In this document: piece after piece, positions 34,680 to 43,435 of the stretch | Position numbering within the stretch: the stretch's first letter is position 1 | How the letters are laid out: every line of letters begins with the position of its first letter | NCBI GenBank assembly: GCA_035507035.1 | Contig: DATJOJ010000025.1 | Span: 1 to 64,000, forward strand | DNA length: 64,000 nucleotides | Source of the DNA: DATJOJ01 sp035507035 | GTDB taxonomy: Bacteria; Acidobacteriota; Terriglobia; Terriglobales; Acidobacteriaceae | Direction of reading: 5' to 3' | Made by a program: the position numbers and the translations under genes | The notes under the pieces: model-generated | Told to the model about the DNA's origin: nothing | Seen by the model: the letters and a program-made list of their open reading frames with translations, nothing else | Database searches by the model: none

Positions 34680-34845
34680 GAGTTGGATTATCGGGCGATA
34701 GGAAGATAGCTGTCAAAAGTAGGTGAAATATGGATGCTAGCCAAGCGCGCGATTGTGCGTCGCAAGGGCGCGACGCTTCGCGCAGCTCGCTCAGACCCTT
34801 CGTTCGGCAGAAACCCAAGCGCCTCACTCAGGATGACAATTCGTT

Positions 34846-37407
34846 TTACTTCAGGCCGTCCACGACCCACAAATCCGAAAGCAGCCGCGAGTAGGAATAC
34901 GCATACGCTTTGCAATCCTTATCGAAAACCACATTCGCGATGGTCAGCACGCCAGCCGGATCTGGCGGAACGATCTGTCGAACATCTTCGCGTCGGCCGT
35001 CGGCGAGAAACACGCGCGAGACTTTGCTTTGGCCCCCGCGCGTCCGCACCAGAATACTCTTGCCGTCCGGTTCGAAACGGAGGGGCTGATCACCGTCGTT
35101 CAGTTTGACGGCAAATGGAACGGGATCACCTCCCGCCAGTGGGTATAGCCAACGTTTGGTCTGCGGGTCAGTGGCGAGCAGGAATTTGCTGTCCTGAGTA
35201 ACGAAAAGCCCCGCTGTGCCAGGGGGAGTGATCGGTCGGCTTTTCCCGCTCAAGTCCAACAAGTACGAGCGCCGCGGCTGTCCAGATTCATTGCCGATGT
35301 AAATCAGCCCCGAACCGTCTGGAACCCAGCGCACGCGGACGCGGTCAAGATTGTCGTCAGTCAACTGCCGCGGCTGCCCCACGCCGGTGGGCAGTAATTC
35401 AACTTGACCGTGCGAAGATAAAGTCAGCGCTGCGGCCCATTTTCCGTCAGGCGACAAAGCGGGAAACGTACCTTCCCCCAAGCGAACCGCGGGCGAGCCA
35501 TCAGTCTGGCGAAGGAAGACGGAGTATTTTGCCCCGACGCCCTCGCCGCTCTCGAAGAAGAGTACAGTTTTACCGTCGGGAGAAAGATCGGAGACGATCG
35601 ACCAATCGAACCAGGAGAGATTTTTCTCGCTGGTCGCACCCGGAGCCCTCGCCATCATCTGGTATTCGGCGTTGTCCTCAGTCAACAGCACGCGTCCACT
35701 GCGGCTGATGTCCTGGAGGGTAAGGGTGCCGGGAACATGCAGAACCACGCGCTCATGGCCCGAGAGGTCCATCGCATAGACGGCCCGCGCAGCGCCGCTG
35801 GGCGAGGCGGCGAACCACACTTCTTTTCCGTCTGGCGTCCAGGCCAGCCCTTCCACGGTCGTGTAAAAGCTTGAGGTCGCCTTGGACTTGCCGTCGCGGT
35901 CGGTGATAACAACCCGCCCATCGTCTCCCGTTGCCAAGTGGTCGGCAAAGGCCAGCAAGTCACCGCGCGGAGAAAAGCGAATATGACTTACCCAGCCTTG
36001 AGGATGGTAAATCTCTTTGCCAATTGGAAACTCCAGGTGGTTGTACGTGTTCCCAGTCTGGTGAGCGACCGCCAGGCCTGATCCATCGGGCGTCCAATCT
36101 GCGGAATCGACGCCATCCAGGATTTCCCGCGGAGCCCCGCCGGTCAGCGACACCTGAGCCAGCGTGCCCCTTTGGCCAAAGGACGTAGATTGCACGTGGG
36201 ACACGACAGCTAAGTCCCCGTTGTTGGAGACGGAAAGCACCTCGGTGTCCTGCAGTCCCAAGGGGCGGGAATCGGTGCTGTCGAAACGTGTGGTGAAAAG
36301 CTCAGTGGGATTTCCTTCGAGCGCGGCGCCATAGATGATGGTCTGCCCGTCGGGCGAAAAGCGCGCTGCGTAAATCGATCCGCGGCGATAAGTCAAGCGA
36401 TGAAAACTGACGGGCGAAGCGGCATGACGCCGAGCTGCGAAGATGTATGTTACGGCACAGGCGGCGATCAGCAACAGGGCGTAGAGCGCCGGACGCAGCC
36501 AATTTCGTTCTTCTGGAATTGCGACTGGCGTAACTCCGGCTTTACTCGCCGTCGTGACCTCGCTGAGCGCTTCGAGGTTGAAGGCTACATCGCTTGCGGA
36601 TTGAAAGCGCTGTGCCGGATTTTTTTCCAGGCAGTGATTGACGATCCGCTCGAGACCGGGAGGGACGTTGCGTCCGGTTTCGGAAAACTGTGGCGGATCT
36701 TCCTTTAGGATGGCGCTCATGGTATCGGCGGGAGTTTCGCCGTGGAATGCGCGCTTGCCTGAGAGCATTTCGTACAAAATCGCGCCGAAAGCGAATAGAT
36801 CGGAGCGAGCGTCGGCGGTTTTGCCGCGTACCTGCTCCGGCGACATATAGCCGACCGTGCCCATGACCAAGCCTGGTTCGGTAGCGACTTGCATTGTCGG
36901 GGCTTCGCCGGAATTGCTTGCTGTCTCAGGATGCGTGAGTTTGGCGAGGCCGAAGTCAAGAATCTTTACACGGCCATCATTGGTGAGAAAAACATTTTCT
37001 GGCTTAAGGTCGCGGTGGGTGATGCCTTTTTCGTGGGCGGCGGCTAATCCGCGAAGAATCTGCAGCGAGAATTCGATGGCCCGGCGCGGGTTCAGTGGAC
37101 CGGTACGTAGGCGGTCGCGCAGGGTTTCACCTTCGAGCAGTTCGGAAACTACGTAGGGCGCGCCGTTTTCGCTGCCGATGTCGAAGATCGCCAGAATATT
37201 GGGATGGTTGAGAGCCGCGGCCGCCCGTGCCTCCTGCTCGAACCGTTGCAAACGGTCGCGATCAGAGGAGAAAGAAGACGGCAGAATTTTGATCGCAACG
37301 TCACGGCCTAAGCGTGGATCGCGGGCACGGTAGACTTCTCCCATACCTCCGGCCCCAATCGAGGACTGAATCTCGTAAGGGCCGAGCTTAGAACCGGTGG
37401 TTAGCAT
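34846..37407 (-). CDS. membrane Ser/Thr protein kinase with C-terminal beta-propeller
   Basis: An 853-residue receptor-like kinase. The Hanks-type kinase domain covers about residues 12-270: glycine loop IGAGGMGEVYRA, VAIKIL lysine, HRDLKPENVF (about residue 131), ILDFGLAK (DFG) and GYMSPEQVRG. One membrane helix (ALYALLLIAACAVTYIFAA, about 305-325) leads to an outer domain with TolB/WD40-like repeats (FSPDGQTIIYG, LSPDGKTVLFF, WVPDGSGLIYIG). Such kinases are abundant in Acidobacteriota and sense unknown signals. The region just upstream holds a partial duplication of its own 5' end. Confidence 0.93.
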   Translation of the reverse strand: MLTTGSKLGPYEIQSSIGAGGMGEVYRARDPRLGRDVAIKILPSSFSSDRDRLQRFEQEARAAAALNHPNILAIFDIGSENGAPYVVSELLEGETLRDRLRTGPLNPRRAIEFSLQILRGLAAAHEKGITHRDLKPENVFLTNDGRVKILDFGLAKLTHPETASNSGEAPTMQVATEPGLVMGTVGYMSPEQVRGKTADARSDLFAFGAILYEMLSGKRAFHGETPADTMSAILKEDPPQFSETGRNVPPGLERIVNHCLEKNPAQRFQSASDVAFNLEALSEVTTASKAGVTPVAIPEERNWLRPALYALLLIAACAVTYIFAARRHAASPVSFHRLTYRRGSIYAARFSPDGQTIIYGAALEGNPTELFTTRFDSTDSRPLGLQDTEVLSVSNNGDLAVVSHVQSTSFGQRGTLAQVSLTGGAPREILDGVDSADWTPDGSGLAVAHQTGNTYNHLEFPIGKEIYHPQGWVSHIRFSPRGDLLAFADHLATGDDGRVVITDRDGKSKATSSFYTTVEGLAWTPDGKEVWFAASPSGAARAVYAMDLSGHERVVLHVPGTLTLQDISRSGRVLLTEDNAEYQMMARAPGATSEKNLSWFDWSIVSDLSPDGKTVLFFESGEGVGAKYSVFLRQTDGSPAVRLGEGTFPALSPDGKWAAALTLSSHGQVELLPTGVGQPRQLTDDNLDRVRVRWVPDGSGLIYIGNESGQPRRSYLLDLSGKSRPITPPGTAGLFVTQDSKFLLATDPQTKRWLYPLAGGDPVPFAVKLNDGDQPLRFEPDGKSILVRTRGGQSKVSRVFLADGRREDVRQIVPPDPAGVLTIANVVFDKDCKAYAYSYSRLLSDLWVVDGLK

Positions 37408-37565
37408 AGAGATCCCTCGCTTCGCTCGGGATTTCGCCTGGCGACTCCCGCTGGCCGCTGCGCGGCACGCTCACGCCGCCAAAACGGCTCAACTTCTCCC
37501 ATGCCTCCGGCCCCGATCGAGGACTGGATCTCGTAAGGGCCGAGCTTCGACCCGGAAGTTAACAT
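37401..37565 (-). pseudogene. duplicated kinase 5' end, a 54-codon upstream frame
   Basis: Positions 37491-37566 repeat the first about 75 bases of the kinase gene (37334-37409) with few changes. The frame reads MLTSGSKLGPYEIQSSIGAG, then GMGEV, then runs into the dispersed repeat and stops at TAA 37403-37401, overlapping the kinase ATG (ATGCTAA). It is a truncated kinase N-terminus; it could act as an upstream ORF coupling translation into the kinase. Confidence 0.7.
37408..37493 (+). repeat. dispersed about 85-bp repeat, copy 3
   Basis: GATCCCTCGCTTCGCTCGGG, ATTTCGCCTGGCG, GCTCACGCCGCCAAAACGGC and TCAAC. It lies exactly between the two copies of the kinase 5' end, so repeat and duplication arose together. 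Confidence 0.65.
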
Positions 37566-37644
37566 GGCTCTGGATTATATCCTTCGTTACTAGTTTCCGG
37601 CAGATAAGCGCACTGGGACGCGGGCGGCTTTGGTAGGCTCAGAA

Positions 37645-39267
37645 ATGATGAACCGCTTTCTGCGCCTGCTGCGGCCTTCACACCAGCACAGCGCTTTCTC
37701 GGCGACGCTGCTGCTGATGACGGCGATCATGCTGTCGCGGGTAATCGGCTATGTGCGCGAAGCCTATATCGCTTGGGCATTCGGAGCGGGTCCGCAGACG
37801 GATGCGTACGTTGCCGGCTTCACCATCCCCGATTGGCTGAATTACCTCGTGGCCGGGGGCACGGCTTCCATCACATTTGTTTCGATCTACACGCGCTTTC
37901 TCGCACAGAACCGGGAAGAGGACGCACGAAAAACGTTTTCCATCATCATCACCGTAATGACCGTGGTGCTGGGCATTGGAACGGTCGTCGCGGAAATTTT
38001 CACGCCGCAGATCGAGCGGCACATGTTCAGCGGGTTCAATCCCGAGCAGTTGCAACTTTGCGTTCACCTGACACGCATTCTTCTTCCTGCCCAGATTTTC
38101 TTTTACGTGGGCGGGGTGGTGTCGGCGGTGTTGCTTTCACGAAGATTATTTCTATTTCCGGCGTTCGGGCCGCTGCTCTACAACGTTGCCATCATCATGG
38201 GCGGAGTTTTGTTTGCCCATCGCTTGGGGATCGCTTCGCTCGCTTACGGCGCATTGGCTGGCGCGTTCGTTGGGCCGTTTCTGGTGAATGCTATCGGTGC
38301 CGCCGAAACGGGCGTGGGCTACCGCATTTCGTTCGACATTCACAATCCCGCGTTTCGTGAATGGGTTCGGCTGTCGATTCCGCTCATGCTGGGCGTTTCT
38401 CTGGTCAGCGCCGATGACTGGATCCTGCGCTACTTCGCTTCGGGCAGTGTCGGCGACATCACGCGGCTGAATTATGCCAAGCGTCTGTTCGCGGTTCCGA
38501 TCGCCGTCTTGGGGCAAGCCACGGGCCAAGCCTCGCTGCCATTTTTCGCACGCTTGGTCGGCGAGAAGAAAATGAAAGACTTCGCCGAGACGGTGAATGG
38601 CTCGGTCTATCGCATCGTTGCCGCGTCGCTTCTGGTGACCAGCCTGATCTCGGTGGCCGCCCTTCCGCTGATGGATCTGGTCTATCGACGAGGACGCTTC
38701 CACTTCTCCGATTCGCAAACTACCGCCGTTTACTTCTTTTGGTTCTCGCTCTCGCTCGCGTTCTGGTCGGCGCAAGCGCTCTATGCCCGGGCTTTCTACG
38801 CAGCCGGCAATACCCTCACGCCGATGGTTGCCAGCAGCATTATCACCATTGCTTCCATTCCGATGTACTCAGTTCTGTTCCATGCTTTCTCGACAGTTGG
38901 ACTTGCCATTGCGTCTGATATCGGAATTGTGGCGAATACGTTGGCCATCGCGATTCTGCTTTACCAGCGCAAGCTGGTTCCGACCAACGAATTGCAATGG
39001 GGAGAACTGGGAAAAGCAGCGGTCACGGCAGTCATCGCGGGTTTGCTGAGTTATCGCGTGGCCAACGGAGTGATGCTGCACGGCAGCCGCATGGCAGATT
39101 TCAAGGCGTTGGGATTGATTACTGTGACGTGGGCAGGCGCTGTGGCTGCCGGGCTTTGGGTCCTGCGATCGCGATTGCCGGGCGATTTGCGGCGGCGGAA
39201 GGGAACGGCGTATCCGAGAGTCGCGGAAAGGCAAGCGGAAGAGTTAAGCCGGGGAGCGGAGTCTTAA
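37645..39267 (+). CDS. murJ: lipid II flippase MurJ
   Basis: A 540-residue polytopic protein of the MurJ/MviN family, which moves lipid II across the inner membrane for peptidoglycan synthesis. The first segment MLSRVIGYVREAYIAWAFG, followed by DAYVAGFTIPDWLNYLVAGG, carries the conserved arginines and the D-F-P/W pattern; 13-14 membrane helices follow. ATG 37645 is preferred over TTG 37630. Placed divergently from the kinase with about 240 bases of repeat and promoter DNA between. The bactofilin gene is convergent downstream. Confidence 0.92.
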   Translation: MMNRFLRLLRPSHQHSAFSATLLLMTAIMLSRVIGYVREAYIAWAFGAGPQTDAYVAGFTIPDWLNYLVAGGTASITFVSIYTRFLAQNREEDARKTFSIIITVMTVVLGIGTVVAEIFTPQIERHMFSGFNPEQLQLCVHLTRILLPAQIFFYVGGVVSAVLLSRRLFLFPAFGPLLYNVAIIMGGVLFAHRLGIASLAYGALAGAFVGPFLVNAIGAAETGVGYRISFDIHNPAFREWVRLSIPLMLGVSLVSADDWILRYFASGSVGDITRLNYAKRLFAVPIAVLGQATGQASLPFFARLVGEKKMKDFAETVNGSVYRIVAASLLVTSLISVAALPLMDLVYRRGRFHFSDSQTTAVYFFWFSLSLAFWSAQALYARAFYAAGNTLTPMVASSIITIASIPMYSVLFHAFSTVGLAIASDIGIVANTLAIAILLYQRKLVPTNELQWGELGKAAVTAVIAGLLSYRVANGVMLHGSRMADFKALGLITVTWAGAVAAGLWVLRSRLPGDLRRRKGTAYPRVAERQAEELSRGAES

Positions 39268-39332
39268 TTCGAAACAAGACACAGAAGGCTCAGGCGCCAA
39301 GCTATCGAAAGCGTGGCGCCAGAAAAGGTGAT

Positions 39333-39851
39333 TTACGCGCGAGCGGCAACGGCTTCTGCTGTGGTTGAAACCGAGGGTTTGGCTTCTTCGCCGTTCGGTT
39401 TCTGGCCGGCCTTGCGAATATCGATGCCGCCTTTGAAGAACGCGCCATCTTCAATCGAAATGCGGGCCGCTACAACGTCGCCGGTGAGGGAGCCATCACT
39501 GCGAATATCCACGCGGTCGCTGGCGGTCAGGTTGCCACGGACTTTGCCCAACACCACGATTTCCCTTGCATTGATGTTGGCGGAAACCACGCCATTACGT
39601 CCCACGGTCACCCGATTTCCTGCCAGATTGATGGAGCCTTCAACCCGGCCATCGATATAGAGCGATTCGGAGCCGGTGACCTCACCTTTAATCACAAGCG
39701 ATTTGCCGATGGTAGCTTGATCGGCCGTCGTCGCTGCCGCCACCGGGCGCGGAGCCATCGGTTCGCTGGCAGGCGTGGAAGGGGTCGGAGTGCTGGCCGG
39801 TCGCTCCGGTTGGCTAGGTGTTGAAGGTGTTTGTGTCGTGGGTTTCCACAT
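39333..39851 (-). CDS. bactofilin
   Basis: A 172-residue cytoskeletal protein. ATG 39851 is chosen because AAAGGAGAG lies 10 bases upstream; ATG 39890 would precede that site. The first about 45 residues are Pro/Thr-rich and disordered, then comes the beta-helical bactofilin core (IGKSLVIKGEVTGSESLYID, GRVEGSIN, VVLGKVRGNLTASDRVDIR, ISIEDGAFFKGGIDI). Bactofilins polymerise without nucleotides and guide cell-wall enzymes; the position beside murJ fits an envelope role. Confidence 0.9.
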   Translation of the reverse strand: MWKPTTQTPSTPSQPERPASTPTPSTPASEPMAPRPVAAATTADQATIGKSLVIKGEVTGSESLYIDGRVEGSINLAGNRVTVGRNGVVSANINAREIVVLGKVRGNLTASDRVDIRSDGSLTGDVVAARISIEDGAFFKGGIDIRKAGQKPNGEEAKPSVSTTAEAVAARA

Positions 39852-40098
39852 GTGACTGAACTCTCCTTTAAAGATGGGGAAATGCTTCAAAATCGCATTT
39901 CAATGACCAAACGCATTTTACTCCGCTGGGACTCTGGAAGATAGTGGAAATCCTGTGGGTTGTGTACCTTTGTGTGCTTCAAAAGCCAACAGGAATCGGG
40001 CAGTCGAGCGGGGCAACGGGTAATTTCTGGGGGGCTCCGGCGGTTCTCATCTGCGCCAGTCAGGTATGCTGAAGTCGGCTGCAATTCGACCTTGAATC

Positions 40099-42585
40099 AT
40101 GCTTTCCGATTCCACAATTCTAAAAAAGATAGCCAGCCAGCCCAAACAGACAGCTGGCTTTAAGCAGTTGGTGCGGGAACTGGGGCTGCACGGCGATGCC
40201 CGACGGGAACTCTCTGACCGCCTAGAAAAGCTAGTTGCCAGCGGGCAACTCACAACGCTCGATTCTGACCGCTATGCGATTCCCAAGGCTGCCACTGGTA
40301 AGAACATGCTCGTCGGCAAGCTCTCCATGCACCGCGACGGCTTTGGTTTTGTCATCCCCGATCAAAGTTCCATGGATGATCGGCTGAAGGCGCGGCTGGC
40401 TGGCGATATTTTTATTCCTCCGCCAGCCGTCGGATCGGCGATGCACGGAGATCGCGTGCTTGTCGAAATCACGGTTTTTCGTCCGGATGGGCGAGCCGAA
40501 GGGCGAATCATCCGCCCAGTCAACCGGGCGCATGCCACGATTGTTGGCATTTTTCATTACGGCCATCGCCATAACTACGTGACGCCCATCGATCAAAAAA
40601 TCGCGCAGGAAATTGTGATTCCGGCCGGGATGGAGAATCCTGGCCAAGAGGCTGGCGACGCTGTGTCTCCTGTGTCGAAAAAACAAACCGAAACACGGCG
40701 GCCACAGAGGGAACAGAAATCTCGTCATCGCGTACTAGGGGACGAGGCCGCACACCGCGCGAATTGGGACAATCTTGAAAACGTCGTGGTCGACGTCGAA
40801 ATTACCCACTGGCCGAGCGATACCCAAAACCCTCGCGGCAAGGTGGTCGAGATTTTGGGCTACGAAGATGATTTTGGCGTCGATGTCGAAGTCATCATAC
40901 GAAAATTTCACCTGCCGCATCGATTTCCCGCCGAGGTTCTTGACGCTGCGCAACGGGCTGAGCCGATCATTGCTGCTCATGAAGCCCGCCAGCGCCGCGA
41001 CTTTCGCGCTTTGCCGATCGTGACCATCGATGGCGAGACCGCCCGCGACTTCGACGACGCTGTGACCGTGCATCGAGTGGAAAACGGGAATTATGAACTA
41101 CAGGTCCACATCGCTGACGTTGCTCACTATGTGACGCCCGGATCGGCACTCGACCAGGAAGCGCGTCTGCGCGGGACGAGCGTTTATTTTCCTGATCGGG
41201 CTGTGCCGATGCTACCGCTTGAACTCTCGACGGACATTTGCAGCTTGCGGCCGCAAGTCGAGCGGTTCGTCATGTCGTGCGTCATGGAAATCGACCATCG
41301 CGGCGAGATTGTCAACTATAACTTGTCCGAGGGCATCATTCGCTCGGCCGAGCGAATGACTTACACCGATGTAAATGCTGTGCTGGAAGGCGATGCCGCG
41401 ATGCGCAGGCGCTACGCTCCCCTGGTGGGGACGTTTGAAATGATGCGCGATCTGGCGTTGATTTTGAATCGCAAGCGCGAGTGCCGCGGATCCATCGATT
41501 TTGACCTGCCTGAGCCGGTCATCGAATTCGACGAATTCGGGCTGATGAAAAGCATTTCGCGCTCGGAACGCAATATCGCGCATCGGCTGATCGAAGAATT
41601 CATGCTCGCGGCGAACGAGTGTGTTGCCGAACATCTCGAGCGCAGGCGAATCGCATCGCTCTATCGAATTCACGAAAAGCCAGACGCCAAGCGCGTATAT
41701 GATTTCGAAGTTATTGCAGCAACTTTTGGTTACTCATTGGGAGTCGGGGCGCTGCCGATCCAGCGCATACAGTTCAAAAGCGATCGCCGGGCAAGTTATG
41801 GAACCGGCAAACGCGCTCGCGAGATTGAAATTCCTCAGGATGTGCACATCACGCCGCGCATGTATCAGAAGCTCACAGAGAAAATTGCCGGCAAACCGGA
41901 AGAAAGAATTCTTTCTTACCTCATGCTGCGGTCGCTAAAGCAAGCCCGTTATTCGGAAGAAAATCTGGGCCACTTTGCGCTGGCAGCAACCTCGTACACC
42001 CACTTCACTTCGCCGATTCGCCGCTATCCCGATCTGATGGTGCACCGCATTTTGAAGGAAGTGCTGCACCATGAAGGCCAGAGCACGGGCGCGACGCCCG
42101 CGCCCACATCGCCGTCACCGTGGTCCAAACGCCGCGATCACGCTGCTTCGCGGGAATCGCTGGAGCCGCTGGGCGGGCCTATTTCCCTCGAAGAACTTCA
42201 CGAAGTGGCCGAAGAGTCCAGCCAATCGGAGCGCCGCGCCGACGAAGCTGAGCGCGAGTTGATGGAATGGAAAAAGGCGAAATTTATGCAGGAGCGCGTC
42301 GGCGAAGACTTTGACGGACTCATTATTAGCGTGACCAAATTTGGTTTCTTCGTGGAATTGAGCGATCTTTTCGTGGAGGGCTTGGTGCCGCTATCAAGTT
42401 TGACCGATGACCGCTACTCGTATCACGAAAACACTCGCGAAATCATTGGGCAGCGCAACCGCAAGACGTATCGCCTGGGACAAAAGATACGCGTATTAGT
42501 GGACCGCATCGATCCGGTGGAGAAGAAGATTCAATTTGCGCTGATTGAGGGAGTGCGACGTCCAGCGAGGCGGAAGAAGGGGTGA
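40099..42585 (+). CDS. rnr: ribonuclease R
   Basis: An 828-residue 3'-5' exoribonuclease. Order: N-terminal winged helix (residues 1-65), cold-shock domains (KLSMHRDGFGFVIPD, about 74), RNB catalytic domain with TIDGETARDFDDAVTVH (about residue 310, metal-binding Asp residues) and SPIRRYPDLMVHR (about 635), and S1 domain (FDGLIISVTKFGFFVELSD, about 735). Two insertions interrupt conserved parts: residues about 188-212 (SPVSKKQTETRRPQREQK), from a CACAGAGG-type dispersed repeat, and about 663-681 (ATPAPTSPSPWSKRRD). Catalytic residues are present, so it should be active. Confidence 0.93.
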   Translation: MLSDSTILKKIASQPKQTAGFKQLVRELGLHGDARRELSDRLEKLVASGQLTTLDSDRYAIPKAATGKNMLVGKLSMHRDGFGFVIPDQSSMDDRLKARLAGDIFIPPPAVGSAMHGDRVLVEITVFRPDGRAEGRIIRPVNRAHATIVGIFHYGHRHNYVTPIDQKIAQEIVIPAGMENPGQEAGDAVSPVSKKQTETRRPQREQKSRHRVLGDEAAHRANWDNLENVVVDVEITHWPSDTQNPRGKVVEILGYEDDFGVDVEVIIRKFHLPHRFPAEVLDAAQRAEPIIAAHEARQRRDFRALPIVTIDGETARDFDDAVTVHRVENGNYELQVHIADVAHYVTPGSALDQEARLRGTSVYFPDRAVPMLPLELSTDICSLRPQVERFVMSCVMEIDHRGEIVNYNLSEGIIRSAERMTYTDVNAVLEGDAAMRRRYAPLVGTFEMMRDLALILNRKRECRGSIDFDLPEPVIEFDEFGLMKSISRSERNIAHRLIEEFMLAANECVAEHLERRRIASLYRIHEKPDAKRVYDFEVIAATFGYSLGVGALPIQRIQFKSDRRASYGTGKRAREIEIPQDVHITPRMYQKLTEKIAGKPEERILSYLMLRSLKQARYSEENLGHFALAATSYTHFTSPIRRYPDLMVHRILKEVLHHEGQSTGATPAPTSPSPWSKRRDHAASRESLEPLGGPISLEELHEVAEESSQSERRADEAERELMEWKKAKFMQERVGEDFDGLIISVTKFGFFVELSDLFVEGLVPLSSLTDDRYSYHENTREIIGQRNRKTYRLGQKIRVLVDRIDPVEKKIQFALIEGVRRPARRKKG
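40659..40735 (+). repeat. dispersed repeat inserted in frame in rnr
   Basis: GCTGTGTCTCCTGTGTCG, then AAACACGGCGGCCACAGAGG and GAACAGAAATC, the acidobacterial CACAGAGGAACAC-like repeat family. It is inserted between the second cold-shock domain and the RNB domain and keeps the frame. Confidence 0.6.
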
Positions 42586-42602
42586 GCACTCCGATGCCGC
42601 CG

Positions 42603-42627
42603 CAGGCGAAGGCAGAACCTTCGCCTG
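42603..42627. terminator. perfect 10-bp hairpin after rnr
   Basis: CAGGCGAAGG-CAGAA-CCTTCGCCTG between the rnr stop and the stop of the convergent small ORF. There is no T-run on either side; it may act as a bidirectional 3' stabiliser or factor-dependent terminator. Confidence 0.5.
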
Positions 42628-42641
42628 TAGGCATAATCCCC

Positions 42642-42806
42642 TCAATGGTCGGGCGCACCGACTGACCGCGGGCCCGAGGCTTTCAACCATTGTCCGATTC
42701 GCTCATGCAGTTTGATCAATTCGCCGGACTGGTTCAGCGCGCATAAAGCGACCAGCGCACCTTCAAGGATCCAACCGCTCACCATGAGTTTCATCACGAT
42801 CGACAT
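42642..42806 (-). CDS. small hypothetical protein (54 residues)
   Basis: ATG 42806 is preceded by TAGGAG at seven bases, a good ribosome binding site. The product begins MSIVMKLMVSGWILEGALVA, giving one hydrophobic helix (WILEGALVALCAL), then a polar amphipathic part (GELIKLHERIGQWLKAS) and ends VGAPDH. It may be a small membrane protein. No homologue is recognised; it is convergent with rnr across a hairpin. Confidence 0.5.
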   Translation of the reverse strand: MSIVMKLMVSGWILEGALVALCALNQSGELIKLHERIGQWLKASGPRSVGAPDH

Positions 42807-43055
42807 ATTGCGCTCCTATTCTGCAGTGATCTGCGAGGTCTCGAGCGTGGCGAGGCTTACGCCCGCTTCGAAAAACCGGGTTTCTTTGAAACTTGTTAGG
42901 AAGACGGAACGCAAGGCCATCTCTTGCGTAAAGCTTGGTCATCGGCGGTAAAGATTTGTAGGAGGCAATTGATGAGCCGCAGCGCAGATCGTCTCGAGTG
43001 GGGTAAAATTATGGGGTAAACCCCACCGCCGCGCTAGTTGATGCGGCGGGCCCGT

Positions 43056-43132
43056 CGGGACGTGGCTCAGCCTGGTAGAGCACTCGCTTGGGGTGCGAGG
43101 GGTCGGCAGTTCAAATCTGCCCGTCCCGACCA
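43056..43132 (+). tRNA. tRNA-Pro (GGG anticodon)
   Basis: 77 bases with encoded CCA. The acceptor stem CGGGACG pairs with CGTCCCG, the D-arm is GCTCAGCCTGGTAGAGC, the anticodon loop TTGGGGT gives GGG, and the T-arm is GGCAGTTCAAATCTGCC. Its last 7 bases plus 9 downstream bases recur at 44748-44763. Confidence 0.95.
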
Positions 43133-43141
43133 TTCTTCATT
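43126..43141 (+). repeat. candidate attachment-type direct repeat, left copy
   Basis: CCGACCATTCTTCATT starts within the 3' end of tRNA-Pro. An identical 16-mer lies at 44748-44763 and brackets one gene (43436-44653). The arrangement resembles an attL/attR pair left by integration at a tRNA; no integrase is present. The 300 bases between the tRNA and the bracketed gene hold no recognisable gene. Confidence 0.4.
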
Positions 43142-43435
43142 CTTCACCCTGCGACAGATGAGATCGGAGGGCTTTCTGTATGTAGGTTGGAGACTTCCGC
43201 CGTCCACGGCACAGTTCAAAACTACTAATCGCAGCAATTCCACCTGTTCTGCTGCTGAGTGCGCGTAAAGTACGGAGAATACGCCCGGTTGGCGAGTCCT
43301 AAAATCCTTTTCGCGTCGGGCTTGTCCTGATAGCCTTGATCCATTCGCCGACTTTCCGCCAAAGTTGGAAAACAAGTTCCAAAGACGATTGCTCAAGCCC
43401 GCTGGTCCAAGAAAGAGAAGTAAGGAGAAATCAGC

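Noticed and set aside
42712..42951. A 79-codon plus-strand frame after rnr
   Set aside because: No ribosome site and it is antisense to the better supported small ORF at 42642-42806.
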